NCBI GenBank assembly: GCA_001898145.1
Contig: MKSR01000001.1
Span: forward strand, 124,001 to 188,000
Direction of reading: 5' to 3'
Length of the DNA: 64,000 nt
Source of the DNA: Dyadobacter sp. 50-39
GTDB taxonomy: Bacteria > Bacteroidota > Bacteroidia > Cytophagales > Spirosomataceae
Positions 43,027 through 50,568 of the stretch are shown here, piece by piece; the first letter of the stretch is position 1; every line of letters begins with the position of its first letter. The translations under genes and the position numbers were made by a program. A model generated the notes under the pieces. The model was not told the origin of the DNA. It made no database searches and was given only the letters and a program-made list of their open reading frames with translations.

Positions 43027-43368
43027 TCATCGGCGGTTATCGCCGTCCACTTTTTCTTTCACTTCTTTGGCCTCCTTCTTGGTGGCATCATAAGCCTTCT
43101 CTGCGCCATTCTCAACTTTTTTAGCGCCTTTTTTGACCCCCTTTTTGGTAGCCTTATATGCCTTTTCAGAGCCGTCCGCAACCTTCTCGGCGCCTTCCTC
43201 GGCTTTATCGCCTACGTATTCAGCACCTTTCTTGACCTCTTTTCCTGCCTTTCTGCCCGCTTGCTTCGTTTCGGCTGCGGCCTTCTCTGCTTTGGACTTC
43301 CCATCGTCCTGCGCATAGGCGAGTGAGGACATGATAGCGAATGCGGCTAAAAATGCTAATTTCTTCAT
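43027..43368 (-). CDS. Exported Lys/Ala-rich repeat protein (LEA-like)
   Basis: A 113-residue protein from the ATG at 43368 (MKKLAFLAAFAIMSSLAYAQ, signal peptide ending at AYAQ). The mature part is made of imperfect 11- to 15-residue repeats such as KKGAEYVGDKAEEGAEKVAD and KAYKATKKGVKKGAKKV, rich in Lys, Ala, Glu and Gly and lacking hydrophobic core residues. This pattern is that of late-embryogenesis-abundant or apolipoprotein-like helices that stay disordered until dried or bound to membrane. A periplasmic protective role is inferred. The longer TTG start at 43377 is not needed. Confidence 0.85.
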   Translation of the reverse strand: MKKLAFLAAFAIMSSLAYAQDDGKSKAEKAAAETKQAGRKAGKEVKKGAEYVGDKAEEGAEKVADGSEKAYKATKKGVKKGAKKVENGAEKAYDATKKEAKEVKEKVDGDNRR

Positions 43369-43559
43369 GGTTTTCAAGTTTATTGGTTGAAGCCTGACGG
43401 CCGAATGATCTGAACAAAAACCATTCCCGGAAGTGGCATTACGGTACCGTCACCAATGCATTTTTGATAGAATGTCTGCGTACAGTGTAACCGTTAACTC
43501 ATAAGTGCATTCCCCTACGATTAACTTCTACCCATTTCTTCCTTAGAAATTAAAACTAG

Positions 43560-43576
43560 TTCGATACTCTATCGAA
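43560..43576. promoter_or_regulatory. 17-bp palindrome upstream of the sulfatase gene
   Basis: TTCGATA-CTC-TATCGAA is a perfect dyad with 7-bp arms and a three-base centre, 36 bases before the sulfatase start at 43612. It sits where an operator would be expected. The 243-bp divergent spacer with the Lys/Ala-rich gene shows nothing else I can name. Confidence 0.45.
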
Positions 43577-43611
43577 TATATCAGTATCACCTTCTTTTCA
43601 ACAACCGTAAA

Positions 43612-45135
43612 ATGACCTTTAAAGAACGCCTCAGTAACCTTTCCGGCAACCCGGACATCCTCATTATCCTGACCGACCAGGAAAGGGCCACCCAGCATTT
43701 CCCGGACAATTGGGAGAAGGAAAATCTTAAAACACTAACCTTCTTGAAAAAGAACGGTTTTACCTTCGAGCGGGCATTCTGCAACACCTGCATGTGTTCA
43801 CCCAGCCGCTCGACGCTACTCACCGGTCTTTATCCTGCCCAGCACCATGTCACGCAAACGCTCACCGAAGGCGGCAGGTATTCGCCAGCCGAGATCGAGC
43901 TCGACAACACCCTGCCCAACATCGCCCGGATGCTGTTCGACGAAGGCTACGACGTGCAGTACCGCGGCAAATGGCACGTGAGCAAAGGATCCGACGGCGG
44001 CAGTCCCGCCGCATCCGACATTGCCATGTACGGTTTCCGGGGCTGGATCGCTCCCGATGCGGGCGAGGACACTGCTCCCGAAAATTTTGGCGGGGGGTTT
44101 GCCAATCACGACAAGGCATATGTGCAGCAGGCGATCGACTACCTGCAAAGCGTGCGCGAGAGAAGGGAAAAGGGTGACAAGCAGCCTTATTGCCTGGTGG
44201 TTTCGCTCGTAAATCCGCACGACGTACTTTGCTACCCCAAAGGCTTCAGTTACGGCTATGGCAACGGTTTCCTGAGTGGCCCGATTCAACTTCCGAAAAC
44301 AGTCAACGAAGACCTGGCAGCCAACGGAAAGCCTTCCGCACAGGCGCAGGTGAAAGCGACGGGCGCATTGAGCCTGGGTCCGCTTAACTCCCAGGAAAAA
44401 CAAACCAATTACATCAATTTTTACGGCAACCTGCTGCGTGTAGTCGATACAGAGATCGGCTTCCTGATCAAAACGCTGTATCAGGAAGTGGACGGCAGCA
44501 GACTAGCCGACCAGGCGCTGGTGATCCGCCTGGCCGACCATGGTGAAATGGGCATGGCGCACGGCGGAATGCGCCAGAAGGCATTTGTCGCTTATGAAGA
44601 GGCAACCCGCATTCCGATGGTCATTTCAAACCCTGTTCTGTTTCCCGAAGATTCCGACCATAAATCGACCGGGCATCTCGCTTCGCTGATCGATATCCTG
44701 CCTACCATTGCCGCGATCGCAGGCGCACAGGCACCGCAGGGCATCCGGGGCACCAGCCTTTTGCCGCTGCTCGAAGCCGATGAGCCGGTGCAGGAAGCGA
44801 TCCTTTTCACTTTCGACGATACCAAGGCCAGTGCGTCCGACAAGCCGAGCGTGGTGAAAGCCGCCAACCGCATTCGTGCCGTGCGTACCAAGGACTGGAA
44901 GTACACCCATTACTTTGACGCGCTGGGCGGGTATCCCGACGAGTATGAACTGTATGACCTGCGCCAGCCCGACGCGACGGAATACGAAAACCTGGCGCAT
45001 AAGCCCGAATTTGCCGATGTGAGGCGGAAAATGGCGCTCCTGCTCGAAGAACAGGTGAGGCAAAAGCTGCTGCTCAAACCCGAGCCTTTCGACAAAGACA
45101 AATTCCTGGAATGGTACGACCGCCAGCGTGCATAG
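43612..45135 (+). CDS. Type I sulfatase without signal peptide
   Basis: A 507-residue sulfatase of the alkaline-phosphatase superfamily. The formylglycine signature C-x-P-S-R is present with C62 in CMCSPSRSTLLTG, to be oxidised by a sulfatase-maturing enzyme not found in this window. Metal ligands: ILIILTDQERATQ near the N-terminus, with Asp 22, and LADHGEMGMAHGG near residue 310. The YRGKWHVSKGSDGG stretch (Lys and His in the active site) is also present. The enzyme hydrolyses sulfate esters; sequence context resembles the choline-sulfatase or phosphonate-type side of the family. It lacks a signal peptide, unlike most Bacteroidota sulfatases, and probably acts in the cytoplasm. A stem-loop follows at 45149. 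Confidence 0.92.
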   Translation: MTFKERLSNLSGNPDILIILTDQERATQHFPDNWEKENLKTLTFLKKNGFTFERAFCNTCMCSPSRSTLLTGLYPAQHHVTQTLTEGGRYSPAEIELDNTLPNIARMLFDEGYDVQYRGKWHVSKGSDGGSPAASDIAMYGFRGWIAPDAGEDTAPENFGGGFANHDKAYVQQAIDYLQSVRERREKGDKQPYCLVVSLVNPHDVLCYPKGFSYGYGNGFLSGPIQLPKTVNEDLAANGKPSAQAQVKATGALSLGPLNSQEKQTNYINFYGNLLRVVDTEIGFLIKTLYQEVDGSRLADQALVIRLADHGEMGMAHGGMRQKAFVAYEEATRIPMVISNPVLFPEDSDHKSTGHLASLIDILPTIAAIAGAQAPQGIRGTSLLPLLEADEPVQEAILFTFDDTKASASDKPSVVKAANRIRAVRTKDWKYTHYFDALGGYPDEYELYDLRQPDATEYENLAHKPEFADVRRKMALLLEEQVRQKLLLKPEPFDKDKFLEWYDRQRA

Positions 45136-45148
45136 CACTGACGACCTG

Positions 45149-45192
45149 CAAGCCGGGAGGTGCTGGCTCACGCCGGCGAACGTCCCGGCTTG
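45149..45192 (+). terminator. Stem-loop after the sulfatase gene
   Basis: Ten-base arms CAAGCCGGGA (45149-45158) and TCCCGGCTTG (45183-45192) pair perfectly over a 24-base loop, 13 bases past the stop. The following bases TAAAACGTTCATTTT give only a weak T-rich run, so it is a moderate terminator. Confidence 0.55.
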
Positions 45193-45301
45193 TAAAACGT
45201 TCATTTTCGAACATAAAACTTGCTATATAGTATTGATTAACAGATATTTATAAAACAGGAACAAAATTTGCACTGCGACTCCGAACCCAATCCGGACTCC
45301 G

Positions 45302-47683
45302 ATGCTCAAAAACTACCTAAAACTGGCTTTTCGTAACCTGGTTAAAGACAAATTTTATAGCCTGATCAACATCCTCGGGCTTACTATTGGTGTTACCTGC
45401 GGCATGTTGCTGTTCCTGTACGTAGTCGATGAGCTGAGCTTCGACCGCTATCATGAAAAAGCACCGCGCATTTACCGGATTGTTTCCTACATTCAGGAGC
45501 CCGACAAGATCAATAAATGGGTTAGTACACAACCTCCGCTGGTTAAAACCCTCAAACAGGACTACCCTTTTGTAGAGAGCTACGTCCGGTTCTTCCCCAA
45601 TGGCCGCGTGGCGTTCCGGCAAGGAGAACGCCGGTTTTACGAGGAAGAAATTTACGCGGCGGATTCTACCGTTTTCGACGTTTTCACTTATAAATTCATA
45701 GAAGGAAATGCCGGCGCATTACAGCAGCCTGGCAGCGTGGTGCTCACCAGGCGGGTGGCGGAACGTTTTTTCGGCAAATCTCCCGCACTGGGCCAGGTGC
45801 TCCAAACCAACGACACTACTTCCTATAAGGTGACGGGCGTCATCGAGGATGTGCCCCAAAACTCGCACTTCACATTCAATGCACTGGTTTCACTCGACCA
45901 GAACCAGCGTACCGCCGACGGTTGGGGCGGGTTTTACATCAACAGTTATTTACTGCTGTCCAAAAATGCCGATATCAAAAAGCTCGAAGCGGGCTTTCCG
46001 GGGCTGTACGAGAAATACATGTCGGGCATTTTTAAAAGAATGGGCATTCAAATTACCTACCAGATGCAGCCGCTTACGAGCATCCACTTGTATTCCAAAT
46101 TCGACGGTGAGTCCAATGGCGACATTGGGTATGTGTACACATTCAGCGCCGTGGCATTTTTCATGCTGCTCATCGCGAGTATCAATTATATGAACCTGGC
46201 GACCGCTCAATCAGCCAGGCGCGCCAAGGAAGTAGGTTTACGAAAAGTACTGGGCTCTCTGAAAGGAGCGCTCATCCGGCAGTTCCTTACCGAATCGATT
46301 TTGATCACACTGATCTCACTGGCATTCAGCCTTATTCTGGTGGCATTGCTGTTGCCGTTTTTCAATAATGTTGCCGGTAAGGATATCCGCTACATGCAAT
46401 TGCTCAGCCCGCAATTTGTCCTGATCGCGCTGGCCGTCGTAGTGTTCACCGGGCTCGTCAGCGGCAGCTATCCCGCATTCTACCTGTCGTCGTTCGAACC
46501 GGCAAGTGTTCTGAAGGGTACGTTTAAGGCTCGGGGCGGCGGCTTTTTCCGGAAAGCGCTGGTGGTAACGCAATTTTCGATCTCGCTGATCATGCTCATC
46601 TGTACCTGGATCGTCTATCAGCAGCTGAATTACATGCGCAACAAAGACATGGGCTACGACCGCGAGCAAGTACTGACGATCGATTACCAGGACGGCCAGC
46701 CGAAAGACAAATACAATGCATTCCGAAAAGAGCTGCTCGACAATCCGAATATCCAGAGTGTGGCATCAGCGTCGGCACCGGTCAGCAACATGGGCGGCAG
46801 GATTATTTTTACGGTCGAATCTAATACGGGAATGAAGGAAATGGCCTTCAAACCGGTAGCGGTCGATCACGACTACCTCAAAACGATGGGAATGAAACTC
46901 ACGGCCGGCCGCAATTTTTCCGACGAACTGCCCGCTGACACCGCCAACAGCGTGCTGATCAATGAGGCTGCCGCCAAGCGGATGAACTGGAAAGAGCCGA
47001 TCGGCAAGAAAATAATGCTGGGTACCGTCCCCGCCGACGGCAAAAACCTGCCGCCAACAGCATACGTAGCAGGTGTAGTAAAAGACTTTCACCAGCAGTC
47101 GCTGTACAACCCTATCGAACCGATGATCATGGTCTACCGACGGGCCAACGGGGTTATCCATGTGAAGATCAAAACAAAGAACACAACGGAAACACTGGCT
47201 TACATCGGTCAGAAATGGCAGCAAACTTACCCCGACAAGTTATTTGAGTACCGCTTTCTCGACCAGGACTTTGAGAATGCCTACCATGCCGACGAGTTGC
47301 GGGGCAAGATCTGCACCACATTCTCAGCCCTTACAATCCTGATCGCCTGCCTGGGGCTCTTCGGCCTTGCCACGTTCACCACCGAGCAGCGCGTGAAAGA
47401 AATCGGCGTGCGGAAAGTATTGGGCGGATCGGCTTCCAGTGTGGTGCTGCTGCTCTCCAAAGATTTCACGCGCCTGGTCCTGTTCTCTTTCCCGATCGCC
47501 ATCCCGGTTGCCTATTTTGCCATGAGCCGCTGGTTGCAGAGCTTCCCCTATAAAGCGGACATGAGCGTCTGGATTTTCGTAGCCTCCTGCGTGGCGACGC
47601 TGCTGATATGCTGGCTGACAGTCATTTACCAGTCATTGAAAGCGGCATTAGCCAACCCGGTAAAATCGCTGCGGTCGGAGTAA
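45302..47683 (+). CDS. ABC transporter permease, MacB/FtsX type
   Basis: A 793-residue inner-membrane permease with the MacB-PCD/FtsX double layout common in Bacteroidota. A membrane segment lies at about 20-42 (FYSLINILGLTIGVTCGMLL). A large periplasmic domain follows. Then come three segments (VAFFMLLIASINYMNLATAQ, TESILITLISLAFSLILVAL, LIALAVVVFTGLVSGSYPAF), a second anchor and periplasmic domain, and three more segments at the end (TTFSALTILIACLGLFGLAT and VLFSFPIAIPVAYF). These permeases work with a separate ATPase in export of peptides or lipoproteins or in envelope tasks; no ATPase gene lies nearby. The 166-bp spacer upstream contains the terminator of the sulfatase gene. Confidence 0.93.
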   Translation: MLKNYLKLAFRNLVKDKFYSLINILGLTIGVTCGMLLFLYVVDELSFDRYHEKAPRIYRIVSYIQEPDKINKWVSTQPPLVKTLKQDYPFVESYVRFFPNGRVAFRQGERRFYEEEIYAADSTVFDVFTYKFIEGNAGALQQPGSVVLTRRVAERFFGKSPALGQVLQTNDTTSYKVTGVIEDVPQNSHFTFNALVSLDQNQRTADGWGGFYINSYLLLSKNADIKKLEAGFPGLYEKYMSGIFKRMGIQITYQMQPLTSIHLYSKFDGESNGDIGYVYTFSAVAFFMLLIASINYMNLATAQSARRAKEVGLRKVLGSLKGALIRQFLTESILITLISLAFSLILVALLLPFFNNVAGKDIRYMQLLSPQFVLIALAVVVFTGLVSGSYPAFYLSSFEPASVLKGTFKARGGGFFRKALVVTQFSISLIMLICTWIVYQQLNYMRNKDMGYDREQVLTIDYQDGQPKDKYNAFRKELLDNPNIQSVASASAPVSNMGGRIIFTVESNTGMKEMAFKPVAVDHDYLKTMGMKLTAGRNFSDELPADTANSVLINEAAAKRMNWKEPIGKKIMLGTVPADGKNLPPTAYVAGVVKDFHQQSLYNPIEPMIMVYRRANGVIHVKIKTKNTTETLAYIGQKWQQTYPDKLFEYRFLDQDFENAYHADELRGKICTTFSALTILIACLGLFGLATFTTEQRVKEIGVRKVLGGSASSVVLLLSKDFTRLVLFSFPIAIPVAYFAMSRWLQSFPYKADMSVWIFVASCVATLLICWLTVIYQSLKAALANPVKSLRSE

Positions 47684-47731
47684 TGTTGGGTTTGATGAAG
47701 AATCTGTCGGACAGGCTAAACCTAATTCACG

Positions 47732-47752
47732 TAATCTGTTGTTGACAGATTA
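47732..47752. promoter_or_regulatory. Dyad overlapping the start codon of the phosphatase gene
   Basis: TAATCTGT (47732-47739) and ACAGATTA (47745-47752) form an 8-bp perfect inverted repeat whose last base is the A of the ATG. A second, shorter dyad CTGTC-G-GACAG (47704-47714) lies 18 bases before it. Both share CTGT/ACAG half-sites. This could be an operator pair, or the first may hide the start codon in mRNA. Confidence 0.45.
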
Positions 47753-48669
47753 TGAAACAAAGTAAATCGGCATTGTGGCTATCCGCTGTACTGGCGGGCC
47801 TGATGTTCTCCTGCAAAGTAAGCCTACCGGCAGAACACGATGGAAAAGCTGCCTATAACGACCTTCTGACGCACGGCGGCGATTCTGCCGCCGTGGCTGC
47901 ACGCTATATCGGCATGGACCATACCGTCAATTTCAGGGACCTTGGCGGATTGAAAACCAAAGACGGGAAGACCGTCCGCAAAGGCTTTATTTACCGGTCC
48001 GACAACCTCTCGAAGCTGGAACCCGGCGATTTCGGCGCATTCAATGCGTTGCGGATTGCCACAGTGTACGACCTGCGGACCGATCACGAAATTGAAGGCA
48101 AGGAAGACCGTTTGCCCACCAACGTGCGGTACCGGCATACGCCCGTCGTCCAGGATAGCGCCGGGGAGATCAAGGGTTTGAAAAAACGGGTGCTCAATGG
48201 CGACATTACCGAGCAACAGGCAAGGGAAATGACTGCCAAATTCTATTCCGACGCTGTTACCGTGAACATCGGGGCTGTAAAGGACATATTAAAACAGATT
48301 ACAACCTCGGAGGAGCCGGTGCTCTACCATTGTTCGGCCGGAAAGGACCGGACCGGCATCATCTCCGCATTGATCCTCTCGATCCTGAACGTCGACCGCC
48401 AGCTGATCGTCGATGACTTCATGGCTTCCAACTACTACCGCCGCGCCAGGGCCGAAAAGACGCTCGGCAAAGCAAAACTGGGCCGCGTGATCAAACCGAA
48501 ACTGAATATGGACGCCATTGAAATCCTTTCCACGGTGGACGAAAGTTTCATTCAGGCCACATTCAGCGCCATCGACAGTACTTATGGTGGCATCGAGCCG
48601 TTTATCCAAAACGAACTGGGCATCGATCCTACCGCTCGCCGGGTTCTGTTGGGGCGATTGACCGAGTAA
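47752..48669 (+). CDS. Tyrosine-protein phosphatase lipoprotein
   Basis: A 305-residue lipoprotein (lipid cysteine at 21 in AGLMFSCKVS). The N-terminal marker NFRDLGGLKTKDG followed by KGFIYRSDNL is that of the PF13350-type tyrosine phosphatases. The catalytic loop CX5R is HCSAGKDRTG, with C194 and R200, followed by IISALILSIL. Enzymes of this group remove phosphate from tyrosine or phosphoinositides. Location on the periplasmic side of a membrane is inferred from the lipobox. It is the first of four same-strand genes with gaps of 25, 9 and 17 bases (to 52431), probably an operon. Confidence 0.92.
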   Translation: MKQSKSALWLSAVLAGLMFSCKVSLPAEHDGKAAYNDLLTHGGDSAAVAARYIGMDHTVNFRDLGGLKTKDGKTVRKGFIYRSDNLSKLEPGDFGAFNALRIATVYDLRTDHEIEGKEDRLPTNVRYRHTPVVQDSAGEIKGLKKRVLNGDITEQQAREMTAKFYSDAVTVNIGAVKDILKQITTSEEPVLYHCSAGKDRTGIISALILSILNVDRQLIVDDFMASNYYRRARAEKTLGKAKLGRVIKPKLNMDAIEILSTVDESFIQATFSAIDSTYGGIEPFIQNELGIDPTARRVLLGRLTE

Positions 48670-48694
48670 GTACAAAAATTGCTTAGTATTGCGT

Positions 48695-49789
48695 ATGCGA
48701 AACACAATTTTGTCGGCTTTTTGCGGAATCCTATTAGCTATGTCCGGGTGTATCAAACCGGAAGCGGCGAATATGGAGGCCGATATCCTGGAAATGACCT
48801 TACCCGACTCGGTCCTGATTTCGCCCCCGTCCATTACCAATACGACAGTCACCGCATTCGTCAATTTTTCCAAGCTCAATATCAAAGCCGTGGCGCCGGG
48901 GTTTGCCGTTACCGAAGGCGCCGTCATCCAACCCGCGTCAGGTACGCCGCAGGATTTTACCAAGCCAGTAACCTACACAGTTACCTCCGAAGACGGCCAT
49001 TGGCGAAAAGTGTACCGGGTGAGCCTGCTGCAAAATGTGGCACCCGAGAATTTCTCGTTTGAAAACTGGACGGTCAATCCAGACGGAAACTATTACATCC
49101 CCTATGAGCTGGTCGAAACGGAGCATCAGAATATATGGGCGTCAGGCAACAGCGGTTTTTCTTTTATCACTCCCGAAAAGCAGCCGGAGGCCTACCCTAC
49201 CCAGCGTACCTCGGACGCTGTCCAGGGTCAGTATGCCGCCTATCTGGAAACCAAGCCCACCGGTGCGCTGGGCGCCATCGTAGGCATGCCTATTGCGCCG
49301 GGAAACCTTTTCCTGGGAAGTTTCGATGCGGCTAAGGCGCTGACTGCCCCGTTGGAAGCTACACTTTTCGGCATTCCGTTCAATAAAAAACCGCTGCGGC
49401 TCACAGGTTATTACAAATACGTTTCGGGTGGAGCCGTGACCGATAAGACCGGCAAGCCCGTAACGCCGGCCCGGCAGGACCAATGCGACATTTACGCGGT
49501 GTTTTTCAAAGCTTCTCCCGAAAAGCCGTTCCTGAACGGCAGTAACGTACTGACCGATCCAAGTGTCGCAGCGATTGCTCAACTCGCCTCGGGCGGCAGC
49601 ACGCCGGGTGGCGGCTACCACGCTTTTAACCTCACATTCACTTACAAATCGGAAGTGAATGCGGACGACCTGGCTGCATTCGGCTATAAAATCGCGATCG
49701 TATATTCTTCCAGCAAGAACGGTGCAGTTTTTGAGGGAGCCGTGGGCAGCAAATTATACATCGACGACGTGAAGATCGTAACGCAATAG
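48695..49789 (+). CDS. PCMD-domain-like lipoprotein
   Basis: A 364-residue lipoprotein from the ATG at 48695 (MRNTILSAFCGILLAMSGC). The N-terminal 120 residues are a PKD-like or DUF5018-like sandwich (TVTAFVNFSKLNIKAVAPGF). From about 125 the sequence follows the putative carbohydrate metabolism domain (PCMD) pattern: FSFENWTVNPDGNYYIPYE, QRTSDAVQGQYAAYLETKPT, LRLTGYYKYVSGGAV, and FKASPEKPFLNGSNVLTDPS. PCMD proteins are surface lipoproteins thought to bind glycans. It is the second gene of the phosphatase operon; the longer TTG start at 48689 adds two residues only. Confidence 0.82.
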   Translation: MRNTILSAFCGILLAMSGCIKPEAANMEADILEMTLPDSVLISPPSITNTTVTAFVNFSKLNIKAVAPGFAVTEGAVIQPASGTPQDFTKPVTYTVTSEDGHWRKVYRVSLLQNVAPENFSFENWTVNPDGNYYIPYELVETEHQNIWASGNSGFSFITPEKQPEAYPTQRTSDAVQGQYAAYLETKPTGALGAIVGMPIAPGNLFLGSFDAAKALTAPLEATLFGIPFNKKPLRLTGYYKYVSGGAVTDKTGKPVTPARQDQCDIYAVFFKASPEKPFLNGSNVLTDPSVAAIAQLASGGSTPGGGYHAFNLTFTYKSEVNADDLAAFGYKIAIVYSSSKNGAVFEGAVGSKLYIDDVKIVTQ

Positions 49790-49798
49790 TATTCCGAC

Positions 49799-50551
49799 AT
49801 GACCCTGATAAAACGTCTCCACTGGCTGGTGTTTCTGCTGGCCCTTGCGCTGGAAACCAAAGCCCAATCCGGGCAGAAGATCTCGTTCTACGCACGGGCG
49901 GGCACTTCCGTGGGTGCTGCCGCGCCGCTGGGCATCCCCGCCTCGATCCGGAAAGTGGAATCTTACAATCCGGGATTTCAGCCGGCGCTGGAGGCTGGGC
50001 TGGGTTACCGTTTTGCCCCAAAACTCGGGTTGGCCGCCGCCCTGCGCTTCGAACAAAAAGGGATGCGCACCGATGCGCGGGTGAAAGGCTACTACACCAC
50101 TATCAATGAAGCCGGCAGCAATGGGATCGAAGCGGTAACGGGCTATTTCACCGGTAGGGTCAGAACGAAAATCAGGAACCGGTATCTGACGCTTCCTTTG
50201 CACCTGACCTACCATTCCAATAACGACTTCACCCTCAAAGCGGGCGGATTTGTATCGCTGCTGCTTAACAGCCGCTTCACCGGCGACGCGCGCGACGGGT
50301 ACATACGCAACGAGACGCCCGTCGGCGAGCGCGAAAATATTGACGCGGCCGGGTACGATTTTTCAGGGAATGTCCGGCGGGTCAATGCCGGTATCGAAAT
50401 AGGGGCCGATTACCGCCTCAGCTCACTGCTCTTTGTTTCCGCAAACCTGAACTATGCACTGACGCCACTGATGGAGCCCGGCTTCCGGAGTATCGATTTT
50501 GGCATGCACAACATTTATCTTAATCTCGGAATCGGATACCGGTTTCACTGA
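49799..50551 (+). CDS. Outer-membrane beta-barrel protein
   Basis: A 250-residue protein with signal peptide (MTLIKRLHWLVFLLALALET, cleaved near KAQSG). The mature chain alternates hydrophobic and polar residues with aromatic girdles: ISFYARAGTSVGAAAPLG, PALEAGLGYRFAPKLGLAAAL, LTLPLHLTYHSNNDFTLKAG and HNIYLNLGIGYRFH at the C-terminus. This is the small-barrel type (PF13568-like) of Bacteroidota. It is the third gene of the phosphatase operon. Role, probably an outer-membrane partner of the PCMD lipoprotein before it, is inferred from position. Confidence 0.85.
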   Translation: MTLIKRLHWLVFLLALALETKAQSGQKISFYARAGTSVGAAAPLGIPASIRKVESYNPGFQPALEAGLGYRFAPKLGLAAALRFEQKGMRTDARVKGYYTTINEAGSNGIEAVTGYFTGRVRTKIRNRYLTLPLHLTYHSNNDFTLKAGGFVSLLLNSRFTGDARDGYIRNETPVGERENIDAAGYDFSGNVRRVNAGIEIGADYRLSSLLFVSANLNYALTPLMEPGFRSIDFGMHNIYLNLGIGYRFH

Positions 50552-50568
50552 ACGCTATCAAAACCATT

